Notes: generated from the sequence alone by a model not told the origin. A stretch of 64,000 nucleotides of DNA from Caulobacter sp. Root343 (GCF_001425745.1 NZ_LMDF01000010.1:1-64000), one strand, 5' to 3'. Shown: positions 42,468 to 50,615, numbered from the stretch's first letter. Translations and numbers: made by a program.

Positions 42468-43040
42468 TCAGGCCGCCCGCCGGTCCGGTCCGCCCGCTCC
42501 GGGATACGGTCCTCGGCCCGCAGTCGACCGATAGGCGCGGTCCCTGTGGCCCTCGCAGTACGGCGACCTTCCCGTCGGGGTCATGGGCGCGGACCGTCCG
42601 CACCAGCTGAAGGCAGGGTCCTTGGGATCGCCGATCGGCCAGCGGCAGGCATGGCGGGGCAGGGCGGCCAGATCCCGCACCGTCCCGATCGCATCGACCG
42701 GCGCGGGCCGCGGCCGCCGCAGCGCCGCGGCCGACATCGCCGGCGGACCGCCGGCCGGCCGCGTCGGGGGCGGGGAGGGCGCCAAGCGCCGTGGCGCGGA
42801 CCGCACCGGTGTGGCTGCCCGTCGCCCCGGGCCCGAGGGCGGCTTGCGGCCGGCCAAGCCCAGGCGATGGATCTTGCCGATCACCGCATTGCGGCTCACC
42901 GATCCCAAGGCCTTGGCGATCTGGCTGGCGCTCTGCCCCTGGGCCAAGAGCGCTTTCAGGCGCTCCACACGCGCCTCGGACCAGCCGCCAGCACGGCCGG
43001 AAACCTGTTCGTACACAGACGGAATCACAGAAGAGGACAT
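42468..43040 (-). CDS. GcrA family cell-cycle regulator homologue
   Basis: A 190-residue protein. WSEARVERLKALLAQGQSASQIAKALGSVSRNAVIGKIHRLGL (in blocks) is the GcrA DNA-binding domain, followed by a Pro/Arg-rich linker and the C-terminal CRWPIGDPKDPAFSWCG and PYCEGHRDRAY, where GcrA contacts the housekeeping sigma factor. Chromosomal GcrA activates CcrM-methylated promoters in Caulobacter. A plasmid copy with both domains could tune host transcription or plasmid promoters. The linker is longer and more basic than usual. GC-rich gaps flank it at 42287-42467 and 43041-43220. Confidence 0.87.
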   Translation of the reverse strand: MSSSVIPSVYEQVSGRAGGWSEARVERLKALLAQGQSASQIAKALGSVSRNAVIGKIHRLGLAGRKPPSGPGRRAATPVRSAPRRLAPSPPPTRPAGGPPAMSAAALRRPRPAPVDAIGTVRDLAALPRHACRWPIGDPKDPAFSWCGRSAPMTPTGRSPYCEGHRDRAYRSTAGRGPYPGAGGPDRRAA

Positions 43041-43225
43041 GGTCGCCGCTCACCTCAGCGCGCCCGATCGGCGCGCCCGCCGCGTCCCTGGCTCCTCCTT
43101 TTCCAACCCCCTAAAATTCGGGTATTGCGCCAACGTCAAACGCAACCTAGCGTCGCATCCGTTCGAGGACGCGCCACGCCAGTTCGGCGCCCCCAGAACC
43201 CGCCGTCGCCCAAGCGACGGCCCCA

Positions 43226-43340
43226 AGACGGCCCTGCCGGGTGGTCGGCGCTATGTCCAAGCCTTCGGGCTAAAGGCGCCGACGCGCGTGGTTCACGCGT
43301 TCTCAACGCCCGGCTTCCTGACGCCGACGCCCCAACCGGA
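43226..43340 (+). repeat. Degenerate copy of the start of gene 44619-44960
   Basis: ATGTCCAAGCCTTCGGGCTAAAGGCGCC, GGTTCACGCGTTCTCAACGCCCGG and CTGACGCC..CCCAACC.GAC here (in blocks) align with 44650-44760. The translation YVQAFGLKAPTRVVHAFSTPG parallels DVQAFAKGASARFKRDLNARM there. It looks like a decayed duplication or a shared leader just upstream of the MNT-HEPN gene. Confidence 0.45.
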
Positions 43341-43391
43341 CACCGTCAAAAGCCTTGTTCCGCAAGGCCGGCTCGGCGAGACTCGGACGTG

Positions 43392-44330
43392 ATGAAATCG
43401 AATCTCGACCACCTGCCCGATCGCCAGCAAGCCGAGCTGGAGGCCATCACCGGCCACCTGCTGCGCGGCTTCGACGCGGCCCTGGCCGGCGGCACGCAGC
43501 CGTGGCGCCGAGGCGCCAAGATCTACAAGATCATCCTGTTTGGCAGCTATGCGCGCGGCGACTTCGTCGACGCCCCCGAGACCGGCTACCTGTCGGACTT
43601 CGACATCCTGGTGGTGGTCAGCGACGAGAAGCTGACCGACATCGCCGACTACTGGTTCGAGACCGAGCAGCGCATCGAGCACGACCCGACCATCGGCCGC
43701 ATCGTCAACCTGATGGTCAACGACCTCGACGACATCAACCAGAGCCTGGACGCCGGCCTCTACTTCTTCCGCGAGGTCATCGACCAAGGGATCGTGCTCT
43801 ACGAGATCCCCGGCCACGCCTTCAGTCCGCTCAAGCCCCTGACCGCCCAGGCGGCCCTGGCGCTGGGCCAGCGGCACTACACCAAGATCTTCGCCACCAT
43901 CCGGACGTCGATAAAGACGGCTGAACTCCAAATCGCGGAGTACAGCCTGGATAACGTAGCGAACGACTGGCTGCACAAGGCCGCCTTCAACCTGCACCAG
44001 GCCACCGAGGCGGCCTATATCGCCGTGCTGCTGCTGACCGGATTCTATGCGCCGCGCTCGCACAACATCAAGTTCCTGCGCACCCTGGCCGAGAGCAAGG
44101 CCCCGTCCCTGGCGGCGGTGTGGCCGCGCGAGACCCGGGCCCTGCGCAAGCCCTTCCAGAAGCTCAAGCGCGCCTATGTCGACGCCCGCTACAACCAGGA
44201 CACCTATGAGATCACCTTGGACGAGCTGGCGCACCTGAAGGCCACGGTTGAGCAGTTGATCGTCCAGGTCCGCACCGTCTGCGACGAGCGCCTCGCCCAA
44301 CTGGCCCATGAAGCCGGGCAGGGCGCCTGA
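43392..44330 (+). CDS. Fused nucleotidyltransferase-HEPN protein (MNT-HEPN)
   Basis: A 312-residue protein. The N-terminal half is a minimal nucleotidyltransferase: ILFGSYARGDFVD with GS, then SDFDILVVVSD with the metal-binding Asp pair. The C-terminal half is a HEPN domain (LGQRHYTKIFATIRTSIKTAE, KAAFNLHQATEAAYIAVLLL, RSHNIKFLRTL). Separate MNT and HEPN proteins form toxin-antitoxin pairs in which MNT modifies HEPN; here both are in one chain, as in some chromosomal and plasmid proteins. It could be a self-regulated toxin or a plasmid-stability factor. No partner gene is visible. Confidence 0.85.
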   Translation: MKSNLDHLPDRQQAELEAITGHLLRGFDAALAGGTQPWRRGAKIYKIILFGSYARGDFVDAPETGYLSDFDILVVVSDEKLTDIADYWFETEQRIEHDPTIGRIVNLMVNDLDDINQSLDAGLYFFREVIDQGIVLYEIPGHAFSPLKPLTAQAALALGQRHYTKIFATIRTSIKTAELQIAEYSLDNVANDWLHKAAFNLHQATEAAYIAVLLLTGFYAPRSHNIKFLRTLAESKAPSLAAVWPRETRALRKPFQKLKRAYVDARYNQDTYEITLDELAHLKATVEQLIVQVRTVCDERLAQLAHEAGQGA

Positions 44331-44490
44331 CCCAGCCCCGCGTCAGGGATCGCAACCCGCCAGGGCCGAGACCGCGACCCGGCCCGAAAAGGGGAGGGGA
44401 GGGGGCTCGGGGCGGCCCGGCCGCCTAGAGCCCGGCCGCCACAGGCGGCGACGCCCAAATCCTTCGCCAGCCTTGCGAAAGCCTGGGACA

Positions 44491-44526
44491 CCCATACAAC
44501 TTATTGATATTACTAAATTAAATTAA
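44491..44526. other. Short AT-rich island
   Basis: About 30 bases around TTATTGATATTACTAAATT stand out in DNA otherwise near 70 percent GC. It could be a promoter for gene 44619-44960, a binding site for a nucleoid protein, or an unwinding element. No gene is seen in 44331-44618. Confidence 0.4.
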
Positions 44527-44618
44527 CGCCACCTACGCCAAAATCGCTATCACCGACCACCAACACCACTGATTGAACAGCCCGCCCATGCGACTTAAAG
44601 TCCAGGCGCGGCCGAGCC

Positions 44619-44960
44619 TTGGCCCGCACCGCCGTCCGGGCGGCTGGCGCGGATGTCCAGGCTTTCGCTAAAGGCGCCAGCGCACGGTTCAAGCGTGATC
44701 TCAACGCCCGGATGGAGGTCCCGATGGCCACCCTCTCGCCTGACGCCCAACCCGACAAGACCGACCTGGACGAGGCGGTCGCCTGGCTGCGCATCCTCTG
44801 GAAGGTCCCGGTCTCCAACGCCGACATCACCGGGTTCTTCGACTGGAGCCGCCGGAAGCCCGCCGCCCGCGCCCTCTACGACACCCTCTCGCAACGTCTG
44901 CTCGACGCGATGCTGGCCGAACCGCCCACTACACCTCCGCCCCTGGACCCACATAGCTGA
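44619..44960 (+). CDS. Small hypothetical protein
   Basis: The open frame from 44619 gives 113 residues; a GGAGG site before ATG 44724 supports a shorter 78-residue start (MATLSPDAQPDKTDL). The core DEAVAWLRILWKVPVSNADI, TGFFDWSRRKPAARALYDTL is soluble and helical. The codon pattern upstream of 44724 (DVQAFAKGASARFKRDLNAR) also looks protein-like, and a decayed copy of that part lies at 43226-43340, so the longer start is possible. No family is recognised. Confidence 0.5.
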   Translation: MARTAVRAAGADVQAFAKGASARFKRDLNARMEVPMATLSPDAQPDKTDLDEAVAWLRILWKVPVSNADITGFFDWSRRKPAARALYDTLSQRLLDAMLAEPPTTPPPLDPHS

Positions 44961-45016
44961 CGGCCTCGAAAGCCCGCGGGTATGGTCTCACCCGCGCCCA
45001 GACTACGGCGCACCGC

Positions 45017-45790
45017 TCAGGCGGCATCCCCGTCGCGCCTGGCCGGTCGCTCGATCTGCTTGAGCTGATCGCTCGGCAGCGGACGCTGAAGTTGGCGCGC
45101 CTCGGCCCACGGCGCCCTCAGCCAGGTCTCCACCTCGTCGGGCGTGCGCAGGAACACCGGCATGGCCTTCTTGTGATAGGGAGCGACCACGTCGTTGGCG
45201 TCCGTGGTCAGGAAGGCATAGACCTCCATTTCCTCCCAGCCGGCCTTGAGGGTCTTGACGCAGGCGTGCGGCGTCCAGATCCCGGCGAAATAGCCCAGAG
45301 GTCGGTTGTCGTTCTGCGCGAACCACACCTCCTTGCCCGACCGCGTGAAATCCTGGTCGGGCTCGCAAAAGGCGGTGACGGGCACCAGGCAGCGGTTCTC
45401 CACGGCCTGCCAGCGCCGCCAGTGCGGGTTGTCCAGGTCGCGGATGTTGGTGACGCCGGGGTCGGGCTCGCGCTTCAGCATCGTCTCGACATCGTCGTGC
45501 GGCTTGCCCTGGGCGGTCAGCCGCGCGATCCGCTTGTCGACGAGCTCGGTCATCCGCTTTTTCGACGAGGGCATGCCCCAGCGGGCGAAGGCGACCTCAT
45601 GGCCGCCCTCAGGGCCCAGCCGCACGGTAGGCTTGCTGTAGTTGGGGTAGGTGAACTGCCTGTAGCCCAGGTCGATATTGGCCGCGTCGAACGCCACGCC
45701 GCCGGGCAGGCTGAGACTGCGGCGCAGCAGGTCCTCGTGGGCCCGGGCCCAGCCGAAGATGTCGTAATAGAGCTCTTCGATGTTGCACAT
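45017..45790 (-). CDS. SRAP family protein (YedK/HMCES-like abasic-site protector)
   Basis: A 257-residue SOS-response-associated peptidase-like protein. After Met removal Cys2 (MCNI) becomes the N-terminal nucleophile that crosslinks abasic sites in single-stranded DNA. NIRDLDNPHWRRW, the catalytic-site Glu in RCLVPVTAFCEPD and the His in VAPYHKKAMPVFL are conserved SRAP positions. On a transferable plasmid it may shield single strands entering a new host. It is co-directional with three genes downstream of a LexA-type box at 46798; a 100-base gap separates it from them. Confidence 0.9.
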   Translation of the reverse strand: MCNIEELYYDIFGWARAHEDLLRRSLSLPGGVAFDAANIDLGYRQFTYPNYSKPTVRLGPEGGHEVAFARWGMPSSKKRMTELVDKRIARLTAQGKPHDDVETMLKREPDPGVTNIRDLDNPHWRRWQAVENRCLVPVTAFCEPDQDFTRSGKEVWFAQNDNRPLGYFAGIWTPHACVKTLKAGWEEMEVYAFLTTDANDVVAPYHKKAMPVFLRTPDEVETWLRAPWAEARQLQRPLPSDQLKQIERPARRDGDAA

Positions 45791-45890
45791 GGGCGCTCCC
45801 CATCCCGAGGTCGCTGAAACGCTAAGCGATGGGTGTGGGTGTGAAAAGGGGCCCGGGCTTGACCGTTCGGACGCGGCGGACGCCCCCGGC

Positions 45891-46094
45891 TCAAGCCCGG
45901 CGGCCGTCCAGGCTGATCCCCGCGCCCCTGGCGCCGCAGACCGTGCAGCGCAGGGCCGCGCGCAATTGCGCCGGCCGCATCCACTCGCCGGCCCGGGCGA
46001 TGATCACCGCCCGGGTCCAGTGAACCCGATGGCCGCAGACGCAGGTGATGGTCAGCCAGGCCAGCTTGCCGGTCCTGGGGTCCATGTCGGCCAA
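45891..46094 (-). CDS. Small zinc-finger-like protein
   Basis: A 67-residue protein with CVCGH and CTVCG pairs (ITCVCGHRVHWTR ... ALRCTVCGARG) that could bind one zinc. It starts 3 bases after the stop of gene 46098-46484, which also has two CxxC pairs, so they form an operon. Likely role is nucleic-acid or protein binding; unknown. Confidence 0.6.
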   Translation of the reverse strand: MADMDPRTGKLAWLTITCVCGHRVHWTRAVIIARAGEWMRPAQLRAALRCTVCGARGAGISLDGRRA

Positions 46095-46097
46095 GCC

Positions 46098-46484
46098 TCA
46101 CCGTCCCGTCGCCGGCGGCCGCCAGCCATAGCCGTAGTCGACTGGATTGAGGCCCGCCTCGGACAGGGCGGTGATCACCTCCCACCGAAACCGCTCGGCC
46201 AGGTCCCCCGGATCCAGCACCCCGCCGCTGGGCGCCATGGCCGGCATCCGGTAGCCGCAGCGCGGACAGGGGGTGCGCCGCTGAATATCCGCCATGGTCA
46301 TCCCCAGCAGACGCCGGGCCCGGCCCAGCATCACGTCGCGCCGCCAGCTGCGCGAGGTCCCGCAGGCCGTGCATCGAAAGACGATCTCCATCTTCCGCTC
46401 CAGGGCGTCGACCAGTCGCAGCGCGGCGAACCGCGGCTCCAGCTCGGCCATCTTGCGCCGCTGCTGGTCGGAAAGCTCAGGCAT
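46098..46484 (-). CDS. Hypothetical zinc-ribbon protein
   Basis: A 128-residue protein with an N-terminal helical part (MPELSDQQRRKMAELEPRFA), FRCTACGTSRSWRRDVMLGR and TPCPRCGYRMPAM, making a two-pair zinc ribbon. The C-terminus (FRWEVITALSEAGLNPVDYGYGW) is helical. Its start overlaps the end of the previous gene by 8 bases. It could bind DNA or a transfer or repair protein; no family is recognised. Confidence 0.6.
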   Translation of the reverse strand: MPELSDQQRRKMAELEPRFAALRLVDALERKMEIVFRCTACGTSRSWRRDVMLGRARRLLGMTMADIQRRTPCPRCGYRMPAMAPSGGVLDPGDLAERFRWEVITALSEAGLNPVDYGYGWRPPATGR

Positions 46485-46785
46485 CGCCCGGCCCCGCCAC
46501 CTGGCGCACGGCCCGCCAGAAGGGCCAGGGCTTGGCGCTGACCTCCTCGACCTCGAACCAGGCCTCCTCGCCCTCGAACGCGGGCACGCGCTCCTTGTCG
46601 ATGAAACTGCACCGGCTGCGCTGGGCGCGCCGCGTGCCGCCCTCGAAGGTGAACATCAGCGTCCGGTCATGGTCGGCGCCGCCATACTGGCGCACGCGCC
46701 GCAGCTTGACGGTCGTGCGGGTGAGGATCCGTTCGGCCGTGGGCGCGTGCGGGCTCGCGCGCTGGCCGGCGCGTTGGGTGGACAT
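46477..46785 (-). CDS. Hypothetical protein, first gene of the SOS-box operon
   Basis: A 102-residue protein (VKLRRVRQYGGADHDRTLMF, TRRAQRSRCSFIDKERVPAFEGEEAWFEVEEV in blocks). No family is recognised. A GTTC-N7-GTTC box lies 12 bases upstream of its ATG, where LexA would block transcription. The two zinc-finger-like genes and SRAP follow on the same strand. Confidence 0.6.
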   Translation of the reverse strand: MSTQRAGQRASPHAPTAERILTRTTVKLRRVRQYGGADHDRTLMFTFEGGTRRAQRSRCSFIDKERVPAFEGEEAWFEVEEVSAKPWPFWRAVRQVAGPGDA

Positions 46786-46797
46786 GACAATCTCCGT

Positions 46798-46812
46798 GTT
46801 CCTGAAATGTTC
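46798..46812. promoter_or_regulatory. LexA (SOS) box
   Basis: GTTC-ctgaaat-GTTC matches exactly the alphaproteobacterial LexA site GTTC-N7-GTTC. It sits 13 bases before the start of gene 46477-46785, whose operon leads toward SRAP. Confidence 0.75.
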
Positions 46813-47240
46813 TCATTCCAGAGCGCCGAAGAGTCAACAGCCCACGACCCCAAGTTGGTCGCATCCTGTCGGCGATCGCACCCGCTTTGGCCGAGCCGCC
46901 GATCCGATCCTTCGGGCGAGGGTAGGGGGATGAGAGGCGGCCCGGCGCCTGTCGTCGGGGGGGCGTATGGGCCGGGCCGCGGTCTTCCGAAGAAGACCCC
47001 GCATCAACTGCGGGCGGGTGCTTTAGTTCCGCCAAGGCCCCGCAGGCCGCCCCCTTGTCGACGGCCAAGCTCGCCCCATATCCGGTCATGGGTCCCGGGG
47101 CGCTATGCACGCCCCTCCACGTGGACGCCGGGCCGGGAGACATCCGCCCCCGAGCCGATACTGCCGATCTGCGGCAGACCACCAGCTTCGCAACAGCGAG
47201 CGGTGGCGCATGTCCTCTCCACCGCAAGATGGAGAACGAT
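46813..47240. other. Intergenic region between divergent genes
   Basis: 428 bases between the SOS-box operon and the HNH-like gene. Open frames here have shadow-type composition. No repeat or RNA is recognised. Confidence 0.4.
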
Positions 47241-47576
47241 ATGAAGCCCCTCCTGATGCGCGCGGACGACCGCGGCCCTCTCCAAGTCCGGAACCTTCAA
47301 GGCACCTCCCGTCACCTGTGCTGGTGTGGAAGCTGGATCGAGCATTGGCGGTGCGGCTCGGGCGGCGGACGCTTCACCTGCGCGGTCGTCGGCTGCTCGG
47401 GTCCGGCCGAGGTCGGCGCCCACGTCAAGCCCGTCGACCTGACCGGCTGGTACATCGCCCCCTTCTGCAAGGGCTGCAACCACTGGAGCAACCGGGAAAT
47501 CCTGACCCTCGACCGTCGGACCTGGCTGGTGCGCGCCAATGTCAGCCTGACCTGCGCGGTGTGGTGGGCAAGCTGA
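47241..47576 (+). CDS. HNH/treble-clef nuclease-like protein
   Basis: A 111-residue protein; ATG 47241 follows GGAGAACGAT. HLCWCGSWIEHWRCGSGG is followed by TCAVVGCSGPAEVGAHVKPV, then WYIAPFCKGCNHWSN. Cys pairs flanking an AHV segment and ending in FCKGCNH are typical of HNH-like treble-clef domains, though the classical first His-Asn pair is modified to AHV. It may be a small nicking or restriction-type nuclease or a DNA-binding relative. Confidence 0.6.
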   Translation: MKPLLMRADDRGPLQVRNLQGTSRHLCWCGSWIEHWRCGSGGGRFTCAVVGCSGPAEVGAHVKPVDLTGWYIAPFCKGCNHWSNREILTLDRRTWLVRANVSLTCAVWWAS

Positions 47577-47641
47577 CCGCAGTCCGAGAGGCCATCCCGT
47601 CATTGTATGGCAGGATGGCCTCGACGATTCCCGGAGCCCAC

Positions 47642-48769
47642 ATGCCCGACGACGCCTCCGCATCGCCCGATCTCGCCGCCCTGGAGGCCATGGCCGCCCA
47701 ACTGGAGGCCAGCGGTCGCTATCGTCTGCTGCGTCGGTTCGAGGGCTGCACCTTGCATACCGGCGCCGACCCGGCCACCCTCAAGCGCGGGATCTTCCTG
47801 GACACCGAGACCACGGGGACCGACACCCTCCGCGACGAGATCATCGAACTGGCGATGATCCCCTTCGACTACGACCCCGACGGCCGCCTCTGCGCCGTCC
47901 ACGACCCGTTCGTGGCCCTGAACCAGCCCAGCAAGCCGATCCCGGCCGAGGTGACCCAGATCACCGGCATCACCGACGCCATGGTCGAAGGCCATCACAT
48001 CGATCCGGCCCTGGTCGCCGCCTTCGTCGCCTCGGCGGTGATCGTCGTGGCCCACAACGCCGCCTTCGACCGCCCCTTCGCCGAGCGCCTCACCGAAGCC
48101 TTCAAGCTCAAGGGCTGGGCCTGCTCGATGAGCCAGGTCGACTGGAAGGGGGAGGGGGCCGAAGGGACCAAGCTCTCGGTGCTGGCCAGTTGGTGTGGTT
48201 TCTTCTTCGACGGCCACCGGGCCGAGAACGACTGCCTGGCCGGACTGGAGGTCCTGACCCGCCCTCTGCGGGACGGCCGGCCCGCCCTGGCCCACATGCT
48301 GGAAACGGCCCGCCAACCCTCCTGGCGCATCGTCGCCGACCGCTCGCCGTTCGAGCAGAAGGACAAACTCAAGGCTCGCGGCTACCGCTGGAACGGCGAC
48401 GACGTCACCGGCGGCCTTCGCTGTGCTGCGCCTTTCGCCCGAGGATCAGGCGGCCGCCTTGGCCGCGGCGCCCGGCGTGTTCTCGCCCCAGGCAGGCGGG
48501 GCCGGGGCTCGAGGCGTGACCTGCGTGCGGCTGGCGCTGGCCCAGGCCGAGCACCTGAAGCCGGTCCTGGCCCAGGCCGCCGCCAAGGCCCGCAACAGCA
48601 AAAGCGCCTTCACCCGCCTAGCCTGAGGTCGCCACATGCCGCCGGCGCCGCGCCGTTCGGCAATGACACCCGCGCCCAGTGGCAGCGGCTTGCCATTTGG
48701 CCGAACCGCGTTCTAGACTCATCGCACGCCGCTGAAAGCGCGGCGTCGAGGCGTGAGAACCTCGCTTGA
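47642..48769 (+). CDS. DnaQ-like 3'-5' exonuclease with chimeric C-terminus
   Basis: A DEDD exonuclease of the DNA polymerase III epsilon type: motif I GIFLDTETTGTDTLRDEIIELA, motif II VVAHNAAFDRPFAERL and motif III FFFDGHRAENDCLAGL, then FEQKDKLKARGYRW. Relatives continue with a conserved WW..V.E..LE.EL tail. Here, after about residue 258, the frame turns into Arg/Gly-rich sequence to a stop at 48769. In the same DNA another frame encodes the end of a YjbR-like protein, so the original 3' end was replaced. The catalytic domain is intact and is probably still active in repair or plasmid DNA processing. Confidence 0.8.
   Translation: MPDDASASPDLAALEAMAAQLEASGRYRLLRRFEGCTLHTGADPATLKRGIFLDTETTGTDTLRDEIIELAMIPFDYDPDGRLCAVHDPFVALNQPSKPIPAEVTQITGITDAMVEGHHIDPALVAAFVASAVIVVAHNAAFDRPFAERLTEAFKLKGWACSMSQVDWKGEGAEGTKLSVLASWCGFFFDGHRAENDCLAGLEVLTRPLRDGRPALAHMLETARQPSWRIVADRSPFEQKDKLKARGYRWNGDDVTGGLRCAAPFARGSGGRLGRGARRVLAPGRRGRGSRRDLRAAGAGPGRAPEAGPGPGRRQGPQQQKRLHPPSLRSPHAAGAAPFGNDTRAQWQRLAIWPNRVLDSSHAAESAASRRENLA
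48414..48626 (+). pseudogene. C-terminal fragment of a MmcQ/YjbR-like protein
   Basis: In a frame different from the exonuclease, AFAVLRLSPEDQAAALAAAP, GVFSPQAGGAGARGVTCVRL and EHLKPVLAQAAAKA read like the second half of a YjbR-type DNA-binding-fold protein. There is no proper start or N-terminus. It joins the exonuclease at about 48411-48420. Confidence 0.5.
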
Positions 48770-48972
48770 ACCAACCGCTTCGCGTTCGGCTCCGCCCCGG
48801 CGCGACCGGTGTGCTGCGCCGGCGGCGCCGTCGATGACGGCCGCTCCACACTCAAGCTCGGTCTCAAGGATCCGGCCCCGCCGGAGCCGACGCCTCTCCT
48901 GGAGGCGGACGTGGCTAGGCGAGCAGAGACCAGACTTCGAAACACTGACCCTCGGCGCGGGATCTCGCGCCG

Positions 48973-49515
48973 ATGACCATGGACACGGTCGACCCCGTCC
49001 TGGCCGAAGCAGAGAGCGACACGCATCGCCAGCTCGACGCGCTCTTCCGTCGCCAGGCCCCCGCGCTTGTGCGGTTCCTGTCCCGGCGCACGAGCCGCGA
49101 GGAAGCCCAGGACCTGGCCCAGGAGGCCTTCTTGCGCCTGACCGACGCGGCCGGGCGCAAGATGCTGCAAAAGCCCGAGGCCTATCTCGCCCGCATCGCC
49201 CGCAACCTGCTGCGCGACCGGGCCAAGAGCGTCTCGGGCCATCGCGAGCGCACTCACGCGGTCCTGGAGCCGGAACTGCACGCGGCCAATGACGGCGACC
49301 CGCATCTCATGCTGGAGGCGCGCCAGTTGCTTGAACGCCACGAGGCCGCCGTCCTCAAGCTCAAGCCCAAGACCCGCGAGGTCTATCTGCGCCACCGCCT
49401 CGACGGTCAAACCTACGCCGAGATCGCCGCCGCCCTCGGGATTGGCGTCAGTGCTGTGGAAAAGCACATGATGAAGGCTATCGCCGCCGTCGACCGCAGC
49501 CTCGGCCGGCCCTAG
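48973..49515 (+). CDS. fecI: FecI-type ECF sigma factor
   Basis: A 180-residue sigma-70 family factor with region 2 (LFRRQAPALVRFLSRRTSREEAQDLAQEAFLRLTD in blocks) and region 4 (LKPKTREVYLRHRLDGQTYAEIAAALGIGVSAVEKHMMKA in blocks), like FecI sigma factors. It is followed within 10 bases by fecR, then an STN-type TonB receptor. In such systems the receptor signals ligand binding through FecR to free the sigma factor. Here the ligand is predicted to be the lasso peptide made by the convergent operon. Confidence 0.93.
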   Translation: MTMDTVDPVLAEAESDTHRQLDALFRRQAPALVRFLSRRTSREEAQDLAQEAFLRLTDAAGRKMLQKPEAYLARIARNLLRDRAKSVSGHRERTHAVLEPELHAANDGDPHLMLEARQLLERHEAAVLKLKPKTREVYLRHRLDGQTYAEIAAALGIGVSAVEKHMMKAIAAVDRSLGRP

Positions 49516-49524
49516 GATCGCCAC

Positions 49525-50505
49525 ATGACCCCGGGGGACGAAGAGCACCTGCGCCGCGAGGCGGCCGCCTGGTTCGCGCGCATGCGCGGGCCCGGCGCCG
49601 ACGCCGCGCGCGCCGAGTTCGACGCCTGGCGCGCCGGCCCCGGGCGCCAGGACGCCTATGACCGCCTGGTCCAGCGCTTCGAGGAGTCGGCGATCCTGGG
49701 CCATTCACGGCTTTCGGACCTGCGCCTGCGCACCAGCGCCGACCGCCGCGGCCCGCCACCCGCGGTGTGGTGGACGGCGCTCGCCGCCGGCCTCGTCCTC
49801 GGCGCCATCGCGATCTCGCAGGCGCCCTGGGCGCCGAGCGCCGGCGCCCAGCCGCAGGCGCGCTACGTCTCCGCGCCCGGCCAGATCCGAACCATCGTCC
49901 TGGCTCGCGACCTGACCGTCGTGCTCGACACCGACACGGTTCTTGCCGCCTCCACGAGAGGGGACCGGCCGCATCTGGTGCTGGAACGCGGACGGGTCCG
50001 CGTCGAGTCCGGCCGCCCGCTGGAGATCGAGGCCGACGGGGCGCAGGTGGTCGCCGAACGCGCAGCCTTCGACCTGCGCCGGCAGGGCGACAAGGGCGAC
50101 AAGGGCGACAAGAGCGTCGAGGTCTCGATCTTGCGGGGCGAGGTCCAGGCCCAAGTCGGTGGACTGCTCCAGCGCGGTCGCACCCGGATCGACGCCGGCC
50201 AGTGCCTGATCCTGACGAGCGGACGGAAAAGCGCGCCCATGCCGGCGCCGTCGCGCGACCGCCAGTGGCCCACCGGCATGCTGATCTTCGACGACACGCC
50301 GCTCACCCAGGTCCTGGCCGAGGCCGATCGCTACGGCGGCCGCAAGATCCGATTGGCGGACACGGGCCTTGGGCGCCTGCAGGTCAGCGGCGGGCTCAAG
50401 GTCACCGATCCCGACGGCCTGGCGCGAGCCCTGGCCGCGGCGCTCGGCCTCAATGTCGAAACCGGCCCCGGCGGCGACCTGGTTCTGAGCCGAAGCGCCG
50501 CCTGA
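49525..50505 (+). CDS. fecR: FecR-type anti-sigma/signal transducer
   Basis: A 326-residue single-pass inner-membrane protein. The N-terminal cytoplasmic part (EEHLRREAAAWFARMRGPGAD, FDAWRAGPGRQDAYDRL) is the DUF4880 anti-sigma region; one membrane segment (VWWTALAAGLVLGAIAIS) follows; the periplasmic FecR domain begins RYVSAPGQIRTIVLARDLTVVLDTDT. The C-terminus (PLTQVLAEADRYGGRKIRLAD..L) is STN-like. An exact triple 9-base repeat, GGCGACAAG at 50086-50112, encodes GDKGDKGDK inside the FecR domain. It couples the receptor to FecI. Confidence 0.92.
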   Translation: MTPGDEEHLRREAAAWFARMRGPGADAARAEFDAWRAGPGRQDAYDRLVQRFEESAILGHSRLSDLRLRTSADRRGPPPAVWWTALAAGLVLGAIAISQAPWAPSAGAQPQARYVSAPGQIRTIVLARDLTVVLDTDTVLAASTRGDRPHLVLERGRVRVESGRPLEIEADGAQVVAERAAFDLRRQGDKGDKGDKSVEVSILRGEVQAQVGGLLQRGRTRIDAGQCLILTSGRKSAPMPAPSRDRQWPTGMLIFDDTPLTQVLAEADRYGGRKIRLADTGLGRLQVSGGLKVTDPDGLARALAAALGLNVETGPGGDLVLSRSAA

Positions 50506-50615
50506 CGCTTCGGCGTCGCTCTTGTGAAAGTTTTTTGTGAGGTCGGCGCCGCGGACCTCGTCAGAGCCCCACGACAAGCCGCGAACCGCGCGGCCCATCG
50601 GGTTTGGGGCCCCAA

